A stretch of DNA of 15,850 bases from Candidatus Omnitrophota bacterium (GCA_016206945.1 JACQQP010000159.1:1-15850); one strand, 5' to 3'. Positions 1-6,000 are shown, counted from the stretch's first letter. Translations and numbers: made by a program. Notes: a model not told the origin generated them from the sequence alone.

Positions 1-47
1 ATTCTGTACACTGTACTCTGTTTTCTGTTCTCTTCGTTCAGGCGGGA
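1..47. repeat. Partial heptad-repeat element (end of a TGA-flanked element running off the window)
   Basis: On the minus strand this begins right after the TGA at 50-48 and reads TCCCGCCTGAACGAAGAG followed by units such as AACAGAAA and ACAGAGTACAG. It closely matches the pnp-proximal end of the 5766-5990 element (TCCCATCTGAACAAAGAG, then ACAGAGT units). Only one arm is inside the window, so the expected opposite arm and any following gene are unseen. No coding potential is visible. Confidence 0.6.
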
Positions 48-50
48 TCA

Positions 51-181
51 TCCCATCACCTCCGCGGCTAGAGCACGCATTAAGATGCAATCTTGTACTA
101 TCAGTGAAGCGTGCTCTTGCATTTTCTTCGAAAATACGCCGCCCATCTTACGGAGAGGCGGCGTACGTGGAGGTGATGGGA
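51..181 (-). mobile_element. Non-coding four-stem TIR element, copy A1 (MITE-like)
   Basis: A 131-bp element with 16-bp terminal inverted repeats (51-66 and 166-181, 15 of 16 matching; left end TCCCATCACCTCCGCG). Inside are three hairpins: AGAGCACGC/GCGTGCTCT (70-78 with 109-117, holding a small inner stem 82-86/90-94), ATTTTC-TTC-GAAAAT (121-135), and TACGCCGCC/GGCGGCGTA (135-143 with 157-165). It is flanked on the plus strand by TCA at 48-50 and at 182-184, that is TGA in direct orientation on the gene strand. It aligns without gaps to 9809-9939 (same length, about 110 of 131 bases identical by eye). No ORF is plausible. It sits in tandem with the GIY-YIG element at 185-513, sharing the single TGA between them. 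Confidence 0.85.
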
Positions 182-517
182 TCATCCCATCACCTGCATG
201 TTCTGCCGCATAGCGGCAGAAACTCGAAGAGTTGCAAGAGCGCGCTTCTTGAGGAACTTCAACATTCTCGGATTATGTTTTAACGCACGTTCACGTTTTT
301 TTGCGTCTTCAACATTGGAAAATATTTCATAACCAATCAAGTCCCACGGACCTCTTGTCTTCGTGTAGTTACCTTCTCCAGTATTATGTTCCTTTAATCG
401 ACGTTTGATATCTGTAGTCCAGCCTAAATAAAATCTGCCTTTCGAATTACGTAGAAGATATACATAAGCTTTTCGTCCAGATGCTGCGCGCTCTTGCCAT
501 GCAGGTGATGGGATCAC
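182..517 (-). CDS. Small GIY-YIG nuclease carried by a TIR element
   Basis: A 111-residue protein with one GIY-YIG domain: YVY at 18-20 (GIY position), YLG at 30-32 (YIG position), R39/R40, H44 in EHN, and E76 in the KRERALK helix, which match the expected catalytic Tyr, Arg, His and Glu. Family members nick or cut DNA; stand-alone short ones are mostly of unknown role. The start is GTG (517-515), overlapping the rimO stop as GTGA; no in-frame ATG precedes the domain. The first seven residues (MIPSPAW) and the last five (MQVMG) are encoded by the element's terminal inverted repeats, and residues around 96-108 by its internal hairpins. The stop TGA (184-182) is the flanking direct repeat shared with copy A1. 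Translation is probably coupled to rimO, because no clear Shine-Dalgarno precedes the GTG. The nuclease assignment is firm; a role in moving the element is inference. Confidence 0.88.
   Translation of the reverse strand: MIPSPAWQERAASGRKAYVYLLRNSKGRFYLGWTTDIKRRLKEHNTGEGNYTKTRGPWDLIGYEIFSNVEDAKKRERALKHNPRMLKFLKKRALATLRVSAAMRQNMQVMG
185..513 (-). mobile_element. GIY-YIG-bearing TIR element (candidate autonomous form)
   Basis: A 329-bp element with perfect 16-bp terminal inverted repeats (185-200 TCCCATCACCTGCATG; 498-513 its reverse complement). From the left end the segments are contiguous: terminal repeat 185-200; hairpin TTCTGCCGC-ATA-GCGGCAGAA 201-221; mini-hairpin AACTC-GAA-GAGTT 221-233; stem arm GCAAGAGCGCGC 234-245, whose partner GCGCGCTCTTGC is at 486-497; then the right terminal repeat. 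The GIY-YIG gene core fills the loop of that last stem. Flanking trinucleotides are TCA at 182-184 and 514-516, the latter being the rimO stop codon on the minus strand. The order of hairpins is that of copies A1-A3 but inverted, which makes this the likely parent of those non-coding copies. Confidence 0.85.
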
Positions 518-1920
518 GTCTCTAATTCCAAGTAAGCGGCGCTCAGGTCATACTCCTTTGCTCCGATCACTTTTGCTCGTACAAAGTCGCCTTGATTGAG
601 TCGAACTTCCTTTGGCGCACGGACATAAACCAAACCGTCCACTTCCGGAGCATCCATATAACTTCGACCGAAATAAAGATGAGGATGTTTTTCATCCGCT
701 CCTTCGATCAAAATCGAAAGTGTTCTGCCCACCAGGCGCTCATTGTTTTCCTTTGAGATCCGCTGCTGCAACTGCATGCCTTCGCGAAACCGTTTTTCTT
801 TGATCCTTTCCGGAACTTGATGATCCAGCAAGGCCGCGTCGGATTCGTCTTCTTGTGAATAAGTAAAGAGGCCAAGCCGATCAAACCGAGCAAACTCCAT
901 GAATCCTAAGAGCTCTCGAAACTCCCCTTCTCTTTCTCCGGGATAACCTACAATAAAGGTCGTACGAAGAGCAAGATTGGGAATCTTTCGCCGCAGCTTT
1001 CCAATTAACGCGTAGGTAGACTTTTTGGTCATCCCGCGCCTCATACTCCTCAGGATGGAATCGCTAACGTGTTGAAGCGGCATGTCCAAATAATGGCAGA
1101 CTTTCTGAAGCGACCCAATCGTCTCGATGAGCGCCTCATCGACACAGCTCGGATAGGCATAAAGAATACGGATCCATCTCAACTTTTCGATTTTGTTTAG
1201 TTCCTGAAGTAGGGCGCCAAGCAAAAATTTCTTTTCCGTGTCCCTGCCGAAATAGGTGGTGTCCTGTCCCGTCAAAACAAGTTCGCGGGCGCCCTCCTTT
1301 ACCAAATGCCTGGCTTCCGAAACCACATCGTCAAGACCCCGCGACCGGTGCCGTCCGCGAAAAGAAGGAATGGTACAGAAAGAACAAATATGGTCGCAGC
1401 CCTCAGAAATTTTAATATACCGGGTATGGAGCGGGGTAAGCGGCAGGCGTCCGATCTGGGCCGTGTACAGAAATCCTGGCGCATGACCCACATAAGAAAT
1501 TCTCTTCTCATCCACCACTTGATCCAAGACGTGATTCAGCTCACGGTAATCTCCGGTACCCATAAACGCGTCTACCTCGCGAAGCTCTTTTTCTAATTCC
1601 TTGGGATAACGCTGGACGAGACATCCGAGCACCACTAAAGCTTTAATGCGCCCTTCCCGTTTTAACTCAGCGAGATTCAAAATGTGATCGAGTGACTCTT
1701 CTTTTGCCTCGTTGATAAAAGCGCATGTATTGAGAAGCGCAATGTCACAATCCGTCACGTGTTCTGCGACCTCATAACGGTTTTGATCCAGCATTCCCAA
1801 AATGAGTTCACTATCCACCAAAGTCTTAGGACAACCAAGCGAAAGCATGCCCACCGATACACGCCGCCTGCATTTCTCACTCACTTTATTTAATCTCGCG
1901 TTCTGAATCAAAAGACTCAT
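514..1920 (-). CDS. rimO: Ribosomal protein S12 methylthiotransferase RimO
   Basis: A 468-residue radical-SAM methylthiotransferase that adds a methylthio group to a conserved aspartate of ribosomal protein S12. The N-terminal UPF0004 domain has its three cluster-binding cysteines at C30 (SLGCPK), C66 (NTCAFI) and C100 (VLGC). The radical-SAM CX3CX2C motif is C175/C179/C182 (EGCDHICSFC), and the last ~70 residues form a TRAM domain. SLGCPKTLVDSE near the N-terminus favours RimO over the paralogue MiaB. The ATG at 1920-1918 is supported by AAGGA seven bases upstream (1928-1932), which overlaps the preceding gene's stop, so the two genes are probably translationally coupled. The start adds about 20 residues before the usual RimO N-terminus. 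The stop TGA (516-514) is also the flanking repeat of the GIY-YIG element. Confidence 0.95.
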   Translation of the reverse strand: MSLLIQNARLNKVSEKCRRRVSVGMLSLGCPKTLVDSELILGMLDQNRYEVAEHVTDCDIALLNTCAFINEAKEESLDHILNLAELKREGRIKALVVLGCLVQRYPKELEKELREVDAFMGTGDYRELNHVLDQVVDEKRISYVGHAPGFLYTAQIGRLPLTPLHTRYIKISEGCDHICSFCTIPSFRGRHRSRGLDDVVSEARHLVKEGARELVLTGQDTTYFGRDTEKKFLLGALLQELNKIEKLRWIRILYAYPSCVDEALIETIGSLQKVCHYLDMPLQHVSDSILRSMRRGMTKKSTYALIGKLRRKIPNLALRTTFIVGYPGEREGEFRELLGFMEFARFDRLGLFTYSQEDESDAALLDHQVPERIKEKRFREGMQLQQRISKENNERLVGRTLSILIEGADEKHPHLYFGRSYMDAPEVDGLVYVRAPKEVRLNQGDFVRAKVIGAKEYDLSAAYLELET

Positions 1921-1927
1921 GGATGGA

Positions 1928-1932
1928 TCCTT
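1928..1932 (-). promoter_or_regulatory. Shine-Dalgarno of rimO overlapping the upstream stop codon
   Basis: AAGGA on the minus strand, seven bases before the rimO ATG (1920-1918). It shares bases with the TAA stop of the amidotransferase gene (1933-1931). This decides the longer rimO start and suggests coupled translation. Unlike most other junctions here it carries no repeat element. Confidence 0.6.
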
Positions 1933-2647
1933 ACCTTACCTTTGAAACCAGTTTGGTAAAAAACTCAGCGTATATATGATCACTGAGTGAGCGCAAGCGA
2001 GATTCATAATTCTCAATCTCTTGGCGGACCGTTTCTTTTGAAATCAAAAGGCCTCGCGATCTCAATTCATCTTCGCCTTTCGAACACCAGTCCAGAATCA
2101 TCTCCCGAGTCATTTCAATATGAAATTGAAGGCCGTATGAATGGCCAAATCGGAATGCTTGATTCGGATATAAGTCAGAAGAGGCAAGCCGCACGGCCCC
2201 TTGGGGCAGATCAAAGGTATCGCCATGCCATTGAAAAACGACGGGTCTTCGATCCTCAAGAGTGCCAAAGACAGGATCCTGTTCCGCCTCTCGGGACAAT
2301 TCGATCGGATACCAACCTATTTCCTTTTGAGATCCGCGATAAACAGGCGCCCCCAATGCGCGGGCAATCATCTGCGCACCCAGACAGATTCCAAGTACGG
2401 GAATACCCGTTTGGACCGCCTTCAAAATCAATTTCCGTTCGCAAAGGAGAAATGGGTAACGTTCCGTCTCGTCCACATTCATCGGACCACCCATGGAAAT
2501 AACGAAATCATAACCTTGAGGACTTTCCCGGACAGCATCGCTTCGGAACAGGTCTCGGTATTCGATCGAAACATTGGATCGTTTCAGGAAGGCTTCAAGG
2601 GTTCCAAGACCCTCGTGCGCAATATGGCGGAAAACCAAAACTTTCAT
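1931..2647 (-). CDS. Class I glutamine amidotransferase (GMP-synthase-like GATase1 domain protein)
   Basis: A 238-residue stand-alone glutamine amidotransferase. The oxyanion motif SMGGPMNV lies at 51-58, the nucleophile is C88 in GICLGAQ, and the catalytic pair H176/E178 lies in LQFHIEMT. These residues show an intact glutamine-hydrolysing triad. Members of this family (annotated 'GMP synthase-like' or 'type 1 glutamine amidotransferase') have no synthetase domain and mostly unknown acceptors; some act as gamma-glutamyl hydrolases, so the substrate is not assigned. The C-terminal ~60 residues form a helical extension past the GATase fold. The ATG (2647-2645) is fused to the terminal repeat of the 2647-2771 element, which supplies the AGGGTGAT ribosome binding site. 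It lies between ftsK and rimO, and nothing in either neighbour points to its pathway. Confidence 0.85.
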   Translation of the reverse strand: MKVLVFRHIAHEGLGTLEAFLKRSNVSIEYRDLFRSDAVRESPQGYDFVISMGGPMNVDETERYPFLLCERKLILKAVQTGIPVLGICLGAQMIARALGAPVYRGSQKEIGWYPIELSREAEQDPVFGTLEDRRPVVFQWHGDTFDLPQGAVRLASSDLYPNQAFRFGHSYGLQFHIEMTREMILDWCSKGEDELRSRGLLISKETVRQEIENYESRLRSLSDHIYAEFFTKLVSKVR

Positions 2648-2771
2648 CCCATCACCCTAGGCTAATGCGGAATTCGGAGTTCGGAGTGCGGAATGATTGC
2701 ACCCTGACTATCATTATCCATTCCGCATTCCGTATTCCACATTCCGCATTTAGACAAACAGGTGATCGGGA
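2647..2771 (-). mobile_element. TGA-flanked heptad-hairpin element, GCGGAAT type
   Basis: 125 bp ending in TCCCATCACCCT (2647-2658) and, at the other side, AGGTGATCGGGA (2760-2771), an imperfect terminal inverted repeat with one extra G. Inside, two 32-base arms (2664-2695 and 2719-2750) form an inverted repeat with 27 of 32 matching positions. Each arm is made of 7-nt units related to GCGGAAT / ATTCGGA. TCA flanks on the plus strand are at 2644-2646 and 2772-2774. The inner end of the element touches copy A3 through one shared TGA, so two elements are stacked between ftsK and the amidotransferase gene. Confidence 0.75.
2651..2658 (-). promoter_or_regulatory. Element-supplied ribosome binding site of the amidotransferase gene
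   Basis: AGGGTGAT on the minus strand, followed by GGG and the start ATG (2647-2645). The sequence is the terminal repeat of the 2647-2771 element. GGTGAT is complementary to the conserved 3' end of 16S rRNA (ATCACC), with good spacing for initiation. Confidence 0.65.
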
Positions 2772-2774
2772 TCA

Positions 2775-2878
2775 TCCCATCACCTCCCTTAAAAGAGCGC
2801 TTTGTCTTAAACGCAAGCGCTCTTTTATTTCTAAAAGAAATTCTGCCCCGTACGGGGCAGAAAAGGGAGGTGATGGGA
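2775..2878 (-). mobile_element. Non-coding four-stem TIR element, copy A3
   Basis: 104 bp with perfect 16-bp terminal inverted repeats (2775-2790 TCCCATCACCTCCCTT; 2863-2878). The interior is fully used by three hairpins with no spacer: AAAAGAGCGCTT/AAGCGCTCTTTT (2791-2802 with 2815-2826), ATTTCT-AAA-AGAAAT (2827-2841), and TTCTGCCCC-GTAC-GGGGCAGAA (2841-2862). The architecture is that of A1 and A2, but most stem sequences differ while still pairing. The last hairpin resembles TTCTGCCGC-ATA-GCGGCAGAA of the GIY-YIG element. It is flanked by TCA at 2772-2774 and 2879-2881, the latter being the ftsK stop codon. Confidence 0.85.
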
Positions 2879-5206
2879 TCATGAATCGCCCGAAGCGGAT
2901 TCGCTCACCTCCTCCACTCGGTCCACTAAAATGTCCCGCGGCTTGGAGCCTTGATAAGGCCCCACGATTCCTTCTTGTTCCATCATATCGATGATGCGAG
3001 CCGCCCGGCCATAACCCAATCTTAATTTTCTCTGGAGCACCGAAACGGAAGCTTGGCGCGTTTCCAAAACAACCCGCACGGCGTCATCGTACAATTCGTC
3101 CCGCTCCAAATTGCCGACCGAAGATTTGCCGTCGGAAACCGCTTCAATTTCAGACAGATACTGCGGCCCTCGCTGCTCCTTAATGAATTGGACGGCAGCA
3201 GTGATTTCCTCGTCGGTAATAAAAGTAGCCTGTCCACGCGTGGGTTTCGGCTCCCCGGGTTTTAAAAAGAGCATGTCTCCCTTGCCTAAAAGTTTGTCCG
3301 CTCCGTTCATATCGAGCACCGTCCTTGAGTCCACCTTGGAAGCCACCTTAAAAGCAATTCTAGCGGGAAAATTTGCCTTGATGACTCCGGTGATTACATC
3401 CACAGAAGGACGCTGGGTGGCCAAGACAAGATGGATGCCGACGGCGCGTGAAAGCTGAGCCAGCCGCGTAATCGCCGTCTCGACTTTATCTTGAGCGACG
3501 ACCATTAAATCAGCGAGTTCATCTATCACAAGAACAATATAAGGAAGATGCCTCGGAAGATCGTCTCCGGATGTCCCGTTGCTCAAATCCTTTTGTTTGC
3601 GATGATTGAACGCCTGAATGTTTCGTGTCCCGCAGGTCGCGAACATCTGATATCTTCTTTCCATTTCCGCCACCAGCCAGTTAAGCGTTCCTGCCGCCTT
3701 TCGAACATCGGTGACCACAGGAGTCAACATATGCGGGATATCCCGGTAAATGGCAAGCTCCACCATTTTTGGGTCCACCATCACAAATTTCAAATCTTCT
3801 GGAGACCTTGAAAACAAAAGGCCTGCGATCACGGAATTAAGACATACGGTTTTACCGCTTCCCGTGGCCCCCGCAATCAACAGGTGCGGCATATCCGTCA
3901 AATCGCTGATAATCGCCTTTCCACTCGTATCCTTTCCAAGCAGAAGCGGCAAATCACAACTTGTCTCGCGATATTCAATCGATTCGAGCAATTCGCGAAG
4001 GGAGACGATGGTGGTGGTCGAATTGGGAATCTCAATCCCCATCGCTGCCTTTCCTGGAATGGGCGTCAGAAACCGAATACTCGTTGCTTTGAGCGCCAGA
4101 GCCAAATCGTCTGAAAGACTCGTAATGCGGTTCACTTTGACGCCCGGTGCCGGCAGTAATTCATACCGAGTGATAACAGGGCCCTGCTCGATTTCGATGA
4201 CTCTCGCCTCGATTCCGAAATCATGAAGCGTCTCTTCTAAAATCCGGGAAGTTCCCTGAAGGTCGTCTTCAATCGGAACCTGATTGGCTGAAGCGGGCTT
4301 CAAAAGATCAAGACGAGGCAGGCGATACTCGGCCAAAGTTTCTTTGGCCTGGGGCACGAGCGCCTCTTCTCCTTGATTCGCTTGAGTCTGGCGTTCTGCA
4401 ACCGGTTTATTCTTCGCTTCTTTAAATTTTTTAATTTTAACGATGCGATTGAGCGCTTCTTTGAAAGCGGTTTCCTTTTTAAACTCCTCCTCCTCAAGCT
4501 CGGCCACAATCGGTGAGTCTGTCTTTTTTCCCTCAGGGATCGTGTACTTTTTAACCTTTGGCGCGACGAACCGCCCAAGCAAACCACCCTGTGGTTCAAA
4601 AGACTTGGATGGCTTTAAGGAAGGACTCCTTTTCCAACGCGGCCATACCGCGCGCACCTCTTCAATCTTTCCTTTCGCGCGTTCGAGGAGACGCTCGAAC
4701 AAAGGATAAAGTAAGAAGTCGGTCGCTAAAATCAAAGACAGCGCCAGACAGCACGCCGAAATGATCAAACCGCCAATCACCCCGAAATATCGCTCTAGAT
4801 TTCCAGAAATAAAATAACCCACAAGACCGCCCGCGGTCACCTTCCAAGCGTCCTGGGTTAAGAGCGAAAAGAGGCTTGAAATGGAGAGAATCGAGATACC
4901 AATCCCAACAAATTCCATCCACTTTTTCTGGGGAACTTTCTGGAGGAAGAAGCAACTCGCCCAAAAAAGAAATAAAAGCGGGATACTAAAAGCACTCAGA
5001 CCCAGCGAAAGGCGAAGAACGTGCGCCAGATAAACTCCGCTGATTCCCGTTACGTTTCGATATTCCTGATTCGGATGAGACGTGTAAAAGGGATGATCGT
5101 TCGGATGAAAAAAGAGAAGGCTCACAAGCGTAAATAGTCCTATGAGGAGGAATAAAACACCCAAAACTTCATTGAGTCTTTCCTCTTTAAGTTTTTTCGA
5201 CTTCAT
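2879..5206 (-). CDS. ftsK: DNA translocase FtsK/SpoIIIE
   Basis: A 775-residue membrane-anchored DNA pump that moves chromosome termini through the division septum. Four hydrophobic segments fill the N-terminus (about 13-33, 64-87, 98-115, 141-165). A charged linker (about 170-310) follows, then the RecA-like motor with Walker A GATGSGKT (about 442-449) and Walker B IVLVIDELADLM (about 555-570). A C-terminal winged-helix gamma domain (about 705-765, DELYDDAVRVV...GRAARIIDMMEQEGIVG) is expected to read polar DNA guide sequences. The linker is short compared with E. coli FtsK, as in most bacteria. The ATG at 5206-5204 has no strong Shine-Dalgarno. The stop TGA (2881-2879) is directly followed by copy A3. 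It lies downstream of dut after a 104-base spacer. Confidence 0.97.
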   Translation of the reverse strand: MKSKKLKEERLNEVLGVLFLLIGLFTLVSLLFFHPNDHPFYTSHPNQEYRNVTGISGVYLAHVLRLSLGLSAFSIPLLFLFWASCFFLQKVPQKKWMEFVGIGISILSISSLFSLLTQDAWKVTAGGLVGYFISGNLERYFGVIGGLIISACCLALSLILATDFLLYPLFERLLERAKGKIEEVRAVWPRWKRSPSLKPSKSFEPQGGLLGRFVAPKVKKYTIPEGKKTDSPIVAELEEEEFKKETAFKEALNRIVKIKKFKEAKNKPVAERQTQANQGEEALVPQAKETLAEYRLPRLDLLKPASANQVPIEDDLQGTSRILEETLHDFGIEARVIEIEQGPVITRYELLPAPGVKVNRITSLSDDLALALKATSIRFLTPIPGKAAMGIEIPNSTTTIVSLRELLESIEYRETSCDLPLLLGKDTSGKAIISDLTDMPHLLIAGATGSGKTVCLNSVIAGLLFSRSPEDLKFVMVDPKMVELAIYRDIPHMLTPVVTDVRKAAGTLNWLVAEMERRYQMFATCGTRNIQAFNHRKQKDLSNGTSGDDLPRHLPYIVLVIDELADLMVVAQDKVETAITRLAQLSRAVGIHLVLATQRPSVDVITGVIKANFPARIAFKVASKVDSRTVLDMNGADKLLGKGDMLFLKPGEPKPTRGQATFITDEEITAAVQFIKEQRGPQYLSEIEAVSDGKSSVGNLERDELYDDAVRVVLETRQASVSVLQRKLRLGYGRAARIIDMMEQEGIVGPYQGSKPRDILVDRVEEVSESASGDS

Positions 5207-5310
5207 GATTTGCTTCAGTGGTTCGACTCACTTGATTTTGTCTATTCGCTCACCACTCGTACTGAGCAAGCTTGAAATTATGAGTTCACAATTTCAAGCG
5301 CGTCGAGGTA
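5207..5310 (-). other. dut-ftsK spacer with a 10-bp hairpin
   Basis: This spacer holds GCTTGAAATT (5270-5279) and its exact reverse complement AATTTCAAGC (5290-5299), a 10-bp stem with a 10-base loop, just downstream of the dut stop. There is no T-tract after it on the gene strand, so it is not a convincing intrinsic terminator. A short AGTGGT...ACCACT pair is also present nearer ftsK. No TCCC/GGGA terminal repeats are visible, so it is not grouped with the TGA-flanked elements. Confidence 0.45.
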
Positions 5311-5766
5311 TCAGTGGCCCGTATGTCCAAAACCCCCTTCATTTCTTAATGTAACGTCCAATTCATCCACGATCTTGAAGTCGCCCGTAACATATGGTGA
5401 GACAATCATTTGCGCAATCCGCATTCCCCGCTTAATCGTAAAGCGCTCTTGACCCAAATTAATGAGGATCACTTGAATTTCGCCGCGATAATCCGAGTCG
5501 ATCGTTCCGGGAGAATTTAAAAGCCCAATTCCATGTCTTAATGCCAGCCCGCTTCGAGGTCGAATTTGAGCTTCATAGCCGAAGGGAAGACTCACGGCGA
5601 GTCCTGTGGGAACGAGACAACGCTCGCCAGGAAGAAGTTGAATGTCATGATCAACGGCCGCGGCGAGATCCATGCCGCTTGCTCCTTCGCTTGAATAAGA
5701 AGGAAGTTCCAACCCCGCGTGGTGCGGGAGTCGCTTCACCAAAATTTGAGCCGTGTCAGATTTCAT
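5311..5766 (-). CDS. dut: dUTP diphosphatase (dUTPase)
   Basis: A 151-residue trimeric dUTPase, hydrolysing dUTP to dUMP and pyrophosphate, which keeps uracil out of DNA and supplies dTMP synthesis. All five family motifs are present: GMDLAA (31-36), PRSGLAL (70-76), GTIDSDYRGEI (87-97, with catalytic D90), RIAQMI (116-121), and the C-terminal RNEGGFGHTG (141-150) that closes over the substrate. The ATG at 5766-5764 is chosen because AGAGGTGAT lies just upstream and the next residues (KSDTAQILVKRL) begin the fold. The longer reading frame to 5832 adds 22 hydrophobic residues that are translated repeat sequence. The start codon is fused to the terminal repeat of the 5766-5990 element. It lies between pnp and ftsK. 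Confidence 0.95.
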   Translation of the reverse strand: MKSDTAQILVKRLPHHAGLELPSYSSEGASGMDLAAAVDHDIQLLPGERCLVPTGLAVSLPFGYEAQIRPRSGLALRHGIGLLNSPGTIDSDYRGEIQVILINLGQERFTIKRGMRIAQMIVSPYVTGDFKIVDELDVTLRNEGGFGHTGH

Positions 5767-5990
5767 CCCATCACCTCTGGAAACAGAGTACAGAAAACAG
5801 AGTACTGAGAACAGAATTAATAATAACTCCAAATCCCAAATAACAAATTACAAACCATGGTGAAAAAATAATAACCGAAAAATTTGGTCATCTGAAATGG
5901 TCGTTGGCTTGTGATTTGGTACTTGGAATTTGGAATTTATCCTTTTCTGGTTTCTGTACTCTGTACTCTGTTCTCTTTGTTCAGATGGGA
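5766..5990 (-). mobile_element. TGA-flanked element with nested heptad hairpins (ACAGAGT and CCAAATT types)
   Basis: 225 bp between pnp and dut, ending in TCCCATCACCTCTG (5766-5779) and GATGGGA (5984-5990). It is flanked on the plus strand by TCA at 5763-5765 and 5991-5993. Two nested imperfect inverted repeats fill it. The outer arms (about 5779-5816 and 5948-5983) are built of 7-nt units like ACAGAGT. The inner arms (about 5825-5860 and 5899-5938) are built of 7-nt units like CCAAATT/CCAAGTA. On the messenger it would fold as one long interrupted hairpin ending in the dut ribosome binding site. No coding sequence is supported. Confidence 0.75.
5770..5778 (-). promoter_or_regulatory. Element-supplied ribosome binding site of dut
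   Basis: AGAGGTGAT on the minus strand, followed by GGG and ATG (5766-5764). AGGTGAT is complementary to the 16S rRNA 3' end (ATCACCT). It is part of the terminal repeat of the 5766-5990 element, and it fixes the dut start. Confidence 0.7.
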
Positions 5991-6000
5991 TCACCACAAA

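Noticed and set aside
51..181. Cloverleaf-like fold as a possible tRNA or tmRNA
   Set aside because: No T-loop or D-loop consensus, no acceptor stem of 7 bp with CCA, and a 16-bp terminal stem; copies also differ in stem lengths.
1..181. CRISPR-like direct repeats
   Set aside because: Repeats are inverted, dispersed between genes, with no regular spacers and no cas genes.
2791..2862. Hairpins after ftsK as rho-independent terminators
   Set aside because: No T-tract follows on the gene strand, and the same hairpins recur as parts of a dispersed element.
5213..5268. Short AGTGGT/ACCACT inverted repeat in the dut-ftsK spacer as a further TGA-flanked element
   Set aside because: Although TGA occurs at the dut stop and in the ftsK ATGAAG, the ends show no inverted repeat similarity, so chance is as likely.
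5767..5832. N-terminal extension of dut that looks like a signal peptide (hydrophobic, LFSVLCFLYSVS)
   Set aside because: It is translated ACAGAGT-type repeat and terminal repeat; the ribosome binding site and fold start at 5766, and dUTPase is cytoplasmic.
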